The notes under the pieces are model-generated. The model did no database searches, had not been told where the DNA came from, and saw only the letters and a program-made list of their open reading frames with translations. A program made the translations under genes and the position numbers. A DNA stretch of 64,000 nucleotides from Pseudomonadota bacterium. Its GTDB lineage: Bacteria > Pseudomonadota > Alphaproteobacteria > Rhizobiales > Xanthobacteraceae. Positions within the stretch are counted from its first letter, which is position 1. Each line of letters opens with the position of its first letter. The stretch spans positions 40,978 through 104,977 of the forward strand of contig JAEXYA010000052.1 in NCBI GenBank assembly GCA_023451825.1, in the 5' to 3' direction. Below, piece by piece: positions 1 to 7,682 of this stretch.

Positions 1-159
1 AAGGATCCCTCCATCGCCATGATCCCCGTCGTCGCCGTCACAGCCTTCGCCATGAAGGGCGACGAAGAACGTATCCGCGAAGGCGGCTGCGAAGCTTATT
101 TGTCTAAGCCTATTTCCGTCGGCAAGTTCATCGAGACCGTCCGACGATTTATCGGTTAG
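1..159 (+). CDS. divK: Response regulator DivK, C-terminal part (5' end outside window)
   Basis: The reading frame is open from base 1 and ends with TAG at 157-159, giving the last 52 residues of a receiver domain. It shows the conserved VTAFAMKGDEERI segment (the beta4-alpha4 Thr) and the late lysine in LSKPISV, and it ends in RRFIG. DivK is a single-domain receiver that relays DivJ/PleC phosphorylation to cell-cycle control, and its gene sits directly upstream of pleD in alphaproteobacteria. Only 10 bases separate this stop from the pleD start, so the two are probably one operon. The phospho-acceptor Asp lies outside the window. Identity rests on the short tail plus the pleD context. Confidence 0.88.
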   Translation, partial: KDPSIAMIPVVAVTAFAMKGDEERIREGGCEAYLSKPISVGKFIETVRRFIG

Positions 160-169
160 GGAGTTTTCC

Positions 170-1543
170 ATGTCAGCGCGTATTCTGGTCGTCGATGACA
201 TTCCCGCCAATGTGAAGCTGCTCGAAGCCCGTCTGTCCGCCGAATATTTCGACGTGATCACGGCCTCGAACGGCACACAGGCGCTGGAGATCTGCGCGCG
301 CTCGGAATGCGACCTGATCCTGCTCGACGTCATGATGCCGGACATGGATGGTTTCGAGGTCTGTCGCCGTCTCAAGGCCAATCCGAAGACGCATTTCATT
401 CCCGTCGTGATGGTCACCGCGCTGGATTCGCCGTCCGATCGCGTGCGTGGTCTCGAAGCCGGTGCCGATGATTTCCTGACCAAGCCCGTTGCTGATGCCG
501 TGCTGGTCGCGCGCGTGCGCTCGCTGACGCGCTTGAAGATGATGACCGACGAGCTGCGCATGCGCGCGCTCACCTCGCTGGAAATCGGCCTGCAGGCGCC
601 GGAGCGCAGCGCCGTGGCGGACGAGGGCGTCGGTGGCCGCATCCTGCTGGTCGACGATCGCCCGTCATCCTATGAGCGCCTCGCGCCGCTGCTCGCGGCC
701 GAGCACACCGTCGATGTCGAGCCCAATCCGACCGAGGCGCTGTTCCATGCGGCCGAGGGCAATTACGATCTCCTGATCGTGTCGCTCAGCCTGGAGAATT
801 TTGACGGGTTGCGGCTGTGCAGCCAGGCGCGCTCGCTGGAGCGCACGCGGCAGATCCCGATCCTGGCCATCGCCGATGTCGACAACAATACGCGCCTGTT
901 GCGCGGCCTCGAGATCGGCGTGAACGACTATCTCACGCGTCCGGTCGACAAGAACGAATTGCTCGCGCGTGCGCGCACCCAGGTGCGCCGCCGCCGCTAC
1001 ACCGATCACCTGCGCGACAACGTCCAGCACTCCATCGAGGCCGCGATCACCGACGGGCTCACCGGCCTGCATAATCGCCGCTACATGGAAAGCCATTTGC
1101 AGACGCTGGCCGAGCAGGCCGCGATGCGCAGCAAGCCGCTGGCGTTGATGATTCTCGACATCGACTTCTTCAAGTCGATCAATGACAATTACGGCCATGA
1201 CTGCGGCGACGACGTGTTGCGGGAATTCGCGGTGCGTATTCGAAAATCGATCCGCGGCATCGATCTCGCGTGCCGTTACGGCGGCGAGGAATTCGTCATC
1301 GTGATGCCGGAGACGGACATGCATGTGGCCAGCATGGTGGCCGAGCGCCTGCGTCGTTCGATCGCCGGCGAGCCGTTCTCCATCGATCGCGGCAACAAGC
1401 GGATCGAGGTCACGATCTCGATTGGCTTGGCGACGCTGGAGAAGAAGGGCGAGCCGATCGCGGATGTGTTGAAGCGCGCGGATGTGGCGTTGTATCGCGC
1501 GAAGCATGACGGCCGCAATCGCGTGGTCGCCGCAGCGGCGTAG
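170..1543 (+). CDS. pleD: Diguanylate cyclase response regulator PleD
   Basis: 457 residues with the classic REC-REC-GGDEF layout. REC1 (about 1-120) has the acidic pocket near D10, phospho-acceptor D53 and K105. REC2 (about 155-275) is the adaptor type: the acceptor position in VSLSLENFDG has no Asp. The cyclase domain (about 285-455) carries GGEEF at 371-375 and an RxxD inhibitory site at R362-D365, eight residues before it. The family makes c-di-GMP from two GTP when phosphorylated and dimerised, is inhibited by product at the I-site, and drives the motile-to-sessile switch. GGEEF and GGDEF are both active forms. A start at 170 gives the usual length and lies 10 bases after divK. Confidence 0.96.
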   Translation: MSARILVVDDIPANVKLLEARLSAEYFDVITASNGTQALEICARSECDLILLDVMMPDMDGFEVCRRLKANPKTHFIPVVMVTALDSPSDRVRGLEAGADDFLTKPVADAVLVARVRSLTRLKMMTDELRMRALTSLEIGLQAPERSAVADEGVGGRILLVDDRPSSYERLAPLLAAEHTVDVEPNPTEALFHAAEGNYDLLIVSLSLENFDGLRLCSQARSLERTRQIPILAIADVDNNTRLLRGLEIGVNDYLTRPVDKNELLARARTQVRRRRYTDHLRDNVQHSIEAAITDGLTGLHNRRYMESHLQTLAEQAAMRSKPLALMILDIDFFKSINDNYGHDCGDDVLREFAVRIRKSIRGIDLACRYGGEEFVIVMPETDMHVASMVAERLRRSIAGEPFSIDRGNKRIEVTISIGLATLEKKGEPIADVLKRADVALYRAKHDGRNRVVAAAA

Positions 1544-1548
1544 TCTTT

Positions 1549-1709
1549 TCCCTCCCTCAAGCGGCGAAGCCGCGCAGTGGGGAGGGTGGCACGAGCGAAG
1601 CGAGTGACGGGTGGGGTGCCTCCCCAAACTCCGTCCTTCCGTGGGGAGAGACCCCACCCCCGCCTAACGGCGGACCCTCCCCATTCGCTTCGCTCCGGGG
1701 AGGGAGGCC
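1549..1709. repeat. Intergenic imperfect palindrome (CTCCCC/GGGGAG type)
   Basis: The segment starts with CCTCCCTCAAGCGGCGAAG and ends with CTTCGCTCCGGGGAGGGAGG, so its ends are roughly reverse complements. It also contains GTGGGGAGGGTGGC and GACCCTCCCC. It fills the first part of the space between pleD and the rpmG terminator. No credible ORF was seen on either strand. It looks like a dispersed non-coding repeat that can fold into a long hairpin. Confidence 0.6.
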
Positions 1710-1746
1710 ACTGGCACCTCAGTTTTTCCCAACAACAACACTCCAT

Positions 1747-1881
1747 CCCTCATGGTGAGGAGGCCTAGCGGCGCACTTGCGCCGCTGACAGCGCCGTCTC
1801 GAACCATGAGTTGGCCGGGTGCCGGAGCTTGCGGCCATCCTTCGAGACGCGCGCAAGGGCGCGCTCCTCAGGATGAGGGGA
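1747..1881. repeat. Dispersed palindromic repeat, TCATGGTGAGGAG family, copy 1
   Basis: Begins CCTCATGGTGAGGAG, has a central TCTCGAACCATGAG, and ends GCTCCTCAGGATGAGGG. The same ends and the same TCTCGAACCATG core recur at 18004-18115. The outer arms are inverted relative to one another. It is intergenic and non-coding. Confidence 0.7.
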
Positions 1882-1898
1882 GAGTGGGGACTCCAACG

Positions 1899-1922
1899 AA
1901 AAACGGCGCCTTGCGGCGCCGT
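1899..1922 (-). terminator. Rho-independent terminator of rpmG
   Basis: On the minus strand the sequence reads ACGGCGCC, loop GCAA, GGCGCCGT, then TTTTTCG. This is an 8-bp GC-rich stem and tetraloop followed by a T run, 28 bases downstream of the rpmG stop. Confidence 0.85.
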
Positions 1923-1950
1923 CAAATCCGTCAGCAGCTGTTGCCAGTGC

Positions 1951-2118
1951 TTACTTGATCTTCGCTTCCTTGAACTCGACATGCTTGCGCGCGACCGGGT
2001 CGTACTTCTTCTTGACCATCTTGTCGGTCATGGTGCGCGAGTTCTTCTTGGCGGTGTAGTAGAAGCCGGTGTCCGCGGTGGAGACGAGCTTGATCTTGAT
2101 GGTGACCGCTTTGGCCAT
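1951..2118 (-). CDS. rpmG: 50S ribosomal protein L33
   Basis: 55 residues, from an ATG complementary to 2116-2118 to TAA at 1951-1953. The protein starts MAKAVTIKIKLVSTADTGFY and contains YYTAKKNSRT and KKYDPVARKHVEFKEAKIK, the standard L33 pattern. L33 is a small basic protein of the large subunit near the E site. This copy has none of the zinc-binding cysteines of the C+ paralogue, so it is the zinc-independent form. It is monocistronic, with a strong terminator at 1899-1922. Confidence 0.95.
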   Translation of the reverse strand: MAKAVTIKIKLVSTADTGFYYTAKKNSRTMTDKMVKKKYDPVARKHVEFKEAKIK

Positions 2119-2243
2119 GGTGAACCTCTGAATGTCAGGAATCGGGTGACAGCCAGAGAACTGGCCGTGTTGGCGCGCAACCTAGCCCCGAACGCCCTAA
2201 AGTCAAGGTTTTCCGCGGCGGTAAAATCGGTGTTTTGCGCCCC

Positions 2244-3572
2244 TTACCCCGGAAAGAAGCGGTTTTCGGGCCTCGGCAGCCCCAGATTCTCGCGCAAGGT
2301 GCGGCCCTCATACTCCTTGCGGAAGATTCCACGGCGCTGAAGTTCCGGGACGACCTTGTCCACGAAGTCGTTCAGCCCCTCCGGAAGATACGGGAACATG
2401 ATGTTGAACCCGTCCGAGGCCTCGGTTTCCAGCCATTCCTGCATCTGGTCGGCGATGGTCTGGGGCGTCCCCACAAAGGCCGAGCCGGCATAGCCGCCGA
2501 GCCGCTGGGCGAGTTGGCGAACGGTCAGGTTTTCCCGCCGGGCCAGCGCGATGACGCGCTCACGGCCACTCTTGGAGGCATTGGTGTCGGGGATGTTTTC
2601 CGGCAACGGGGCATCCGGATCGAAGCCGGAGGCGTCGGTGCCGAGATTGATCGAGAGCGAGGCGATGGCATTGGCGTAATGCACCTTGCTGTCGAGCAAA
2701 GCGCGCTTCTCCTTTGCTTCCTCAATGCTATCGCCGACGACCACGAATGCGCCGGGCAGGATCTTGAGGTGATCGGGATCGCGGCCGAGCTTCGCCATCC
2801 GGCCCTTGATGTCCGCATAGAGCTTTTGCGCATCGCCGATCGGGCCGCCGCCGGTGAACACGGCTTCCGCGGTTTCGGCCGCGAGCTGCCGGCCGTCATC
2901 GGAGGCGCCGGCCTGCACGATCACCGGCCAGCCTTGCACCGGGCGCGCGATGTTCAGCGGACCGCGGACCTTGAGATAGGCGCCCTTGTGATCGAGCACA
3001 TGCATCTTCGCGGGATCCATATAGATGCCGCTCTCGGGATCGCGCGGAAAGGCATCGTCGGCGAAGGAATCCCACAACCCGGTGACGACATCGTAGAATT
3101 CACGCGCGCGCTTGTAGCGCTCGGCATGCTCCATGTGATCGTCGAGGCCGAAATTGAGTGCCGCATCGGGGTTCGAGGTGGTGACGATATTCCAGCCAGC
3201 GCGGCCGCCGGAGATGTGATCGAGCGACGCGAAGCGGCGTGCCACGTGATAGGGCGCGTCAAAGGTTGTCGAGCCGGTGGCGACGAGGCCGATATGGTCG
3301 GTCACCGCGGCGAGCGCGGACAGCAGTGTAAAGGGCTCGAACGACGTCACCGTATGGCTGCGCTTCAACGCTTCGACCGGCATGTTCAGGACCGCAAGAT
3401 GATCGGCCATGAAGAAGGCATCGAATTTGCCGGCCTCCAGTTTCTGGATCATCTGCTTGATGAAGGGGAAGTTGAAATTGGCGTCCGGCACGGAGCCTGG
3501 ATAGCGCCAGGCGCCGGTATGGATGCTGATCGGGCGCATGAAGGCCCCGAGCTTCAACTGACGCTTCGCCAT
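2244..3572 (-). CDS. LLM-class flavin-dependent monooxygenase (NtaA/SnaA/DszA family)
   Basis: 442 residues, a full-length member of the bacterial luciferase-like superfamily. The N-terminus KLGAFMRPISIHTGAWR, the FDAFFMADH segment and the SGGRAGWNIVTTSNP motif (about 140-156) are typical of the NtaA/DszA/SnaA branch. Those enzymes use FMNH2 supplied by a separate reductase to oxidise small organic compounds such as nitrilotriacetate, sulfones or alkylated amines. The substrate cannot be read from sequence, and no flavin reductase or transporter lies beside it to narrow it down. It is transcribed alone on the minus strand, between rpmG and a small hypothetical gene. Confidence 0.9.
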   Translation of the reverse strand: MAKRQLKLGAFMRPISIHTGAWRYPGSVPDANFNFPFIKQMIQKLEAGKFDAFFMADHLAVLNMPVEALKRSHTVTSFEPFTLLSALAAVTDHIGLVATGSTTFDAPYHVARRFASLDHISGGRAGWNIVTTSNPDAALNFGLDDHMEHAERYKRAREFYDVVTGLWDSFADDAFPRDPESGIYMDPAKMHVLDHKGAYLKVRGPLNIARPVQGWPVIVQAGASDDGRQLAAETAEAVFTGGGPIGDAQKLYADIKGRMAKLGRDPDHLKILPGAFVVVGDSIEEAKEKRALLDSKVHYANAIASLSINLGTDASGFDPDAPLPENIPDTNASKSGRERVIALARRENLTVRQLAQRLGGYAGSAFVGTPQTIADQMQEWLETEASDGFNIMFPYLPEGLNDFVDKVVPELQRRGIFRKEYEGRTLRENLGLPRPENRFFPG

Positions 3573-3680
3573 GTGACTGATCCCCGTGATGCTGGTGGGG
3601 AAGAGATAGGGATGTCGCTGCGAACAGGCACTAGCCCATCACGGTAAGATTATTGCGAAGTGGAGGCCGCTTGTAGAACT

Positions 3681-3725
3681 CCGTCATTGCGAGGAGCCTG
3701 TTGGCGACGAAGCACGCAATGACGG
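3681..3725. repeat. Dispersed palindrome, GTCATTGCGAG family, copy 1 (short form)
   Basis: Starts CCGTCATTGCGAGGAGC and ends GCACGCAATGACGG, so the ends form an 11-bp inverted repeat. Longer members lie at 10841-10980 and 14554-14637. It is intergenic. Confidence 0.8.
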
Positions 3726-3733
3726 CGGAGAGG

Positions 3734-3955
3734 CTAGAAGCGCGCCGACGTGCTTCGCGCTTCGCTCGCCATCAGCTCTTCGTTCTCGGCCAGCAGGATC
3801 CACGATTTGGCGAGCTCGAGCAGCTCGCGGATCTCGCGACAGTCGCTCGATAGGCTCGCCTTCTTCGCCAGTGACGACGCCATCTGCCGGTAACCGAGCG
3901 ACACAGGTGTGAAGGTCGAGAGATCTGTCTCTTCGAACCTTTGCATCTGTCCCAT
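3734..3955 (-). CDS. Small conserved hypothetical protein
   Basis: 73 residues. The C-terminal half reads REIRELLELAKSWILLAENE, a short amphipathic helix rich in Leu, Ala and Glu. It resembles the many small rhizobial proteins with an 'ELLxLAxxWxxLAExxE' pattern, whose function is unknown. There is no signal peptide or membrane segment. It lies alone between a GTCATTGCGAG palindrome and the NUDIX gene, on the same strand as its neighbours. The start is assumed to be the ATG at 3955; M25 is an alternative. Confidence 0.6.
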   Translation of the reverse strand: MGQMQRFEETDLSTFTPVSLGYRQMASSLAKKASLSSDCREIRELLELAKSWILLAENEELMASEARSTSARF

Positions 3956-4058
3956 GAACGAAAGCTCCTCGGTTATGGCGCCGTCGTTGTTAGTCGGCCG
4001 GGTAGATAGATGCGTTAAAAAAATAGTGAAAACGCGGCAGATGCGGCGCTTTCTCGCA

Positions 4059-4805
4059 TCACGCCGGTATCATGTCCATCTGCATCTTACCATCGTACCA
4101 ATGAAAAAACGGCAGTGGCGCATCGTGGTGTAAGGGGCCGAGTGCCAGGCGCTTTTGCAACTGATTGAGGACGTTCTTGGTCATGGCATGCGCATCGGCG
4201 AGATGCGGCGAACCGAGTTCCACCCATACCAGCTCCACCAGCTCCGCATCGGCATGCACGACGCCCTCCACGCGATGGGCGATGGACGATGCATCCGCGG
4301 TGAAGAACCGCGTATCGAAGCGCTTGATGCGGCCGGGCGGTGTGATCGCGCGTGCGATCAGGAACAGGCCGGACGGGTCGGGGAGAAGGCCGGCATCGCT
4401 GAACGCTTGCCACGGGCCGGCGAGCTTCTTGGCGGGACCTTCGGTCTTGCGGCCGAGACAGAGACCCGTCTCCTCGCAAGCTTCGCGAATGGCGGCGACG
4501 GCAAGCGAGCGGGCGCGCGATGGCAGCGTCTTCGGCGAGCCCTTCATCAGGTTCGCTTCGAGCGCGGCGGGCATCGGTGCGGCCACCGGCACGCGGTTGT
4601 CGGTCTTGTCGACGCTGCCGCCGGGGAAGACGAACTTGCCCGGCATGAACACCACCTTGTCGTGGCGCTTGCCGACCAGCACTTTTGGCACAGGGCCGGA
4701 GCGATCGACCAGCATCAGCGTCGCCGCATCGCGCGGGCGCTTATAGGGATGGTGATCGGCTTCCTTGCCGACTTCGACCTTGTTGACGTCAGCCGCGTCG
4801 CTCAT
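4059..4805 (-). CDS. NUDIX hydrolase
   Basis: 248 residues. The core of a Nudix box is visible as AIREACEETGL, matching REUxEExGU, preceded by FPGGSVDKTDNR. NUDIX enzymes hydrolyse nucleoside diphosphates linked to another group, using metal held by the box glutamates. The spacing between GG and the box is longer than in MutT (about 50 residues). This suggests the NUDT7/NUDT19-like or uncharacterised alphaproteobacterial branch, so the substrate is unknown. It lies about 50 bases downstream of the DUF983 gene on the same strand and may be the last gene of the rnr transcript. Confidence 0.85.
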   Translation of the reverse strand: MSDAADVNKVEVGKEADHHPYKRPRDAATLMLVDRSGPVPKVLVGKRHDKVVFMPGKFVFPGGSVDKTDNRVPVAAPMPAALEANLMKGSPKTLPSRARSLAVAAIREACEETGLCLGRKTEGPAKKLAGPWQAFSDAGLLPDPSGLFLIARAITPPGRIKRFDTRFFTADASSIAHRVEGVVHADAELVELVWVELGSPHLADAHAMTKNVLNQLQKRLALGPLHHDAPLPFFHWYDGKMQMDMIPA

Positions 4806-4854
4806 TCCGTCTCCTGCAATTTTCTTCTTCGAAGTTAGTTAGACGGAGAATGTA

Positions 4855-5277
4855 TCAGTCGGCGGGGCCGTCGCCAAACCCGTGCATGCGCAGAGCCCAC
4901 TGCAATCCGACCACAGCTCCCTTGATGGGCTGCAGAAGAAGCAGGGACGCGACCAGCGTGATCGGCAGATAGATCGCCAATTGGAGCAAGACGTCCGGCG
5001 AATAGTTGGTCTCGATCCACAGAGCGATCGGCACCACGATATGGCCGACGATGACGATGACGAGATAAGCGGGGAGATCATCGGCGCGATGAGCCGAAAA
5101 ATCCTGGCCGCAGCGGTCGCAGTGATCGGCGGTCTTCAGGAAGGCGCGAAACATTTTGCCGTCACCGCAATTCGGGCAGCGGCAAAAGAAGCCGCGCTTC
5201 ATGGCCGTGATGAGATCGCGCTTGGCGGCGGGATCGGTCGCGTTGGTCCAGGTCTTCGGCGTGCTCAGCGTCATCAT
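4855..5277 (-). CDS. DUF983 family zinc-ribbon membrane protein
   Basis: 140 residues. Two CxxC pairs (CPNC and CDRC) near residues 35-60 form a probable zinc ribbon. They are followed by two hydrophobic segments, LPAYLVIVIVGHIVVPIALW and a second at about 105-130. This is the DUF983 layout; the function is unknown in general. The gene begins 12 bases after the rnr stop codon and is almost certainly co-transcribed with rnr. The topA-rnr-DUF983-NUDIX order matches what I recall of related genomes. Confidence 0.88.
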   Translation of the reverse strand: MMTLSTPKTWTNATDPAAKRDLITAMKRGFFCRCPNCGDGKMFRAFLKTADHCDRCGQDFSAHRADDLPAYLVIVIVGHIVVPIALWIETNYSPDVLLQLAIYLPITLVASLLLLQPIKGAVVGLQWALRMHGFGDGPAD

Positions 5278-5289
5278 GGACGTTCTCCC

Positions 5290-7680
5290 TTAGGATTTGC
5301 CCCGCTTCGGCTTGCCGCCCGTCGAGCGGGAGGCGCGGCCGGCATTGGCTGCTTTTTTTGCTTTATCCTTCACCCGTGCATTCTTGCCGGGCTTCGATTT
5401 CTTCGACGACTTGAACTTCTTCGTCGTGTTCGGATGACGCTCGCGGTCGTCGGCGCCCTTGCTGCGACCTTGTTCGCGTCGTGCGCGCCGAGGCGCTTCG
5501 TTGCCTTCGGACAGCATTTCAAATCGCAGTGCACCGGCAATCGGTGCCGCTTCGACCAGACGGACATCGACGACATCGCCCAGACGGTACATGGCGCCGG
5601 AGCGCGTGCCGATCAGAGCGTGCCGGGCTTCGTCATAGTTGAAATACTCGCTGCCCAGCGTCCTGATCAGGACCAGCCCATCCGCGCCGGTCTCGGTCAG
5701 TTTGACGAAGAGTCCAATCTTGGTGACGCCGGAAATCCGGCCCTGGAAGCTGGCGCCGATCTTGTCGGCCAAAAAGTGCGCGATCAACCGGTCGGTGGTC
5801 TCGCGCTCCGCCTTCATGGCGCGGCGCTCGGTGGCGGAGATCTGCGCGGAGATTTCCGCCAGCGTTTCCGGCGTCTCGGTTTCGGGCAGGGCGCCTTCGC
5901 CGAGGCCGAGCGCACGGATCAGCGCGCGATGCACGATCAGATCCGCGTAGCGCCGGATCGGCGACGTGAAATGCGCGTAGCGGCGCAGGTTCAGGCCGAA
6001 ATGCCCGTAATTCTCCGACGCATATTCCGCCTGCGCCTGCGAGCGCAGCACCACTTCATTCACCAGCGGCTCGGAATCGTGGCCCTTCACCTGGGAGAGG
6101 ATGCGGTTGAAAACGGATGGCCGCAGCGCGCCGGCCTTGGTGAAAGGCATGTCGAGCGTCTTGAGGAATTCCGCGAGATTGTGGACCTTCTCAATCGTCG
6201 GCTCGTCATGCACGCGATAGATCAGCGGCAGGCCCTTCTTCTCCAGCATCTCCGCCGCTGCGACATTGGCGAGGATCATGAACTCTTCGATCAGCTTATG
6301 TGCATCGAGCCGCTCCGGCACGATGACGCGATCGACGGTGCCGTCCTTCTTGAGCAGGATCTTTCGCTCGGGCAATTCAAGCTCGAGCGGACTGCGCTCG
6401 TCACGCGCCTGCTTCACCAGTTTGTACGCGGCCCAGAGCGGCTTCAGGATCGGATCGAGAATGGGGCCGGTGATGTCATCGGGCTTGCCGTCGATCGCCG
6501 CCTGCGCCTGCGCGTAGCTCAGCTTCGCCGCCGAGCGCATCAGGATGCGGTGGAACGAGTGCGAGACTTTTCGACCGTCCTCGTCGAACACCATGCGCAC
6601 CGCCAGCGCGCCGCGCGGCTCGCCGGGGACGAGAGAGCAGAGATCGTTGGAAATGCGCTCCGGCAGCATCGGCACGACGCGGTCGGGGAAATAGACGGAA
6701 TTGCCGCGCTGGAGCGCGTCGCTGTCCAGCGCCGAGCCGGGCCGCACATAGAAGGCAACGTCGGCAATGGCGACGGTGACGATCATGCCGTCTTCGTTGT
6801 CAGGATCGACTTCCGCATAGACGGCGTCGTCGTGATCCTTCGCATCCGGCGGATCGATGGTGACCAGCGGTACCTCGCGCCAGTCCTCGCGGCCTTTGAG
6901 TGCTGCAGGCTTGGCCGCTTCGGCTTCCTGCAAGGCGCTGCGTGAAAAATTCTGCGGGATGTCGTGGGAATGGATCGCGATCAGGCTGATCGCTTTCTCC
7001 GACGACAGCGATCCCAGCCGCTCCTTCACCTTGCCGGAGGCCAAGCCATAGCCGCGCGTGCGGATCAGATCGACGCTGACCAGATCGCCATCCTCCGCGC
7101 CATTGGCATCGGAGGCCGCGATGTTGAGTTCGCGCCCGGCCTGTTTCTTGTCCACGGGCACCATGCGCCCGCCGCCATTCGGCAGCTTGCGAAAAATGCC
7201 GAGCAGACGCGTGCGCGCATTGTCGAGCACCTTGATGACACGCCCGCGATAGAACGCGGCGTCCTCGTCCTCGATCTTCTCGATGCGCACCAGCGCGCGG
7301 TCGCCGACGCCGGCGGCGGTGCCGGGCAGCGGACGACGCGGCGTGTGAATGCGGATGCGTGGAGGACGGCCGTCAGCCTCGTCCCACTCCACCGGCGTAG
7401 CGATCAACTCGCCATCGGCATCGCGCGTCGCGATATCGACCAGCACGGTGGAGGGCAGGCCCTTGGGCTCGCGGACTTCCTTGCCCTTCTTGGCAATGGC
7501 GCCTTCGGCCACGAGTTCGCGCAGCACGCGCTTCAGTTCGACGCGTGCCGCGTTCTTCAGGCCGAATTCCCGCGCGATCTCGCGGGTGCCGATCTTGCCG
7601 GGATAAGCGCGAATGAACGCGATGATGGCGTCCCTCGACGGAAAGCCGGTCTCGCGTGATTTGTCGCGTACTTTTGCCAC
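5290..7680 (-). CDS. rnr: Ribonuclease R
   Basis: 796 residues. An N-terminal winged-helix region (about 1-80) is followed by cold-shock-like OB folds, then the RNB catalytic domain with the acidic active site in TIDPPDAKDHDDAV. Next come an S1 domain (about 640-720) and a very basic Lys/Arg/Ser tail ending near TGGKPKRGKS. RNase R is a processive 3'-5' exoribonuclease that degrades structured RNA and acts in rRNA quality control and trans-translation decay. The start at 7680 is two bases from the topA stop codon, so the two are translationally linked or at least in one operon. The basic tail is long and probably binds RNA. Confidence 0.96.
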   Translation of the reverse strand: MAKVRDKSRETGFPSRDAIIAFIRAYPGKIGTREIAREFGLKNAARVELKRVLRELVAEGAIAKKGKEVREPKGLPSTVLVDIATRDADGELIATPVEWDEADGRPPRIRIHTPRRPLPGTAAGVGDRALVRIEKIEDEDAAFYRGRVIKVLDNARTRLLGIFRKLPNGGGRMVPVDKKQAGRELNIAASDANGAEDGDLVSVDLIRTRGYGLASGKVKERLGSLSSEKAISLIAIHSHDIPQNFSRSALQEAEAAKPAALKGREDWREVPLVTIDPPDAKDHDDAVYAEVDPDNEDGMIVTVAIADVAFYVRPGSALDSDALQRGNSVYFPDRVVPMLPERISNDLCSLVPGEPRGALAVRMVFDEDGRKVSHSFHRILMRSAAKLSYAQAQAAIDGKPDDITGPILDPILKPLWAAYKLVKQARDERSPLELELPERKILLKKDGTVDRVIVPERLDAHKLIEEFMILANVAAAEMLEKKGLPLIYRVHDEPTIEKVHNLAEFLKTLDMPFTKAGALRPSVFNRILSQVKGHDSEPLVNEVVLRSQAQAEYASENYGHFGLNLRRYAHFTSPIRRYADLIVHRALIRALGLGEGALPETETPETLAEISAQISATERRAMKAERETTDRLIAHFLADKIGASFQGRISGVTKIGLFVKLTETGADGLVLIRTLGSEYFNYDEARHALIGTRSGAMYRLGDVVDVRLVEAAPIAGALRFEMLSEGNEAPRRARREQGRSKGADDRERHPNTTKKFKSSKKSKPGKNARVKDKAKKAANAGRASRSTGGKPKRGKS

Positions 7681-7682
7681 GA

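Noticed and set aside
2235..3647. 470-codon plus-strand ORF
   Set aside because: Antisense to the LLM-class monooxygenase; shadow.
4882..6945. 687-codon ORF on the plus strand
   Set aside because: Antisense to rnr and the DUF983 gene; composition is typical of a high-GC shadow frame, and the minus-strand genes have clear domains.
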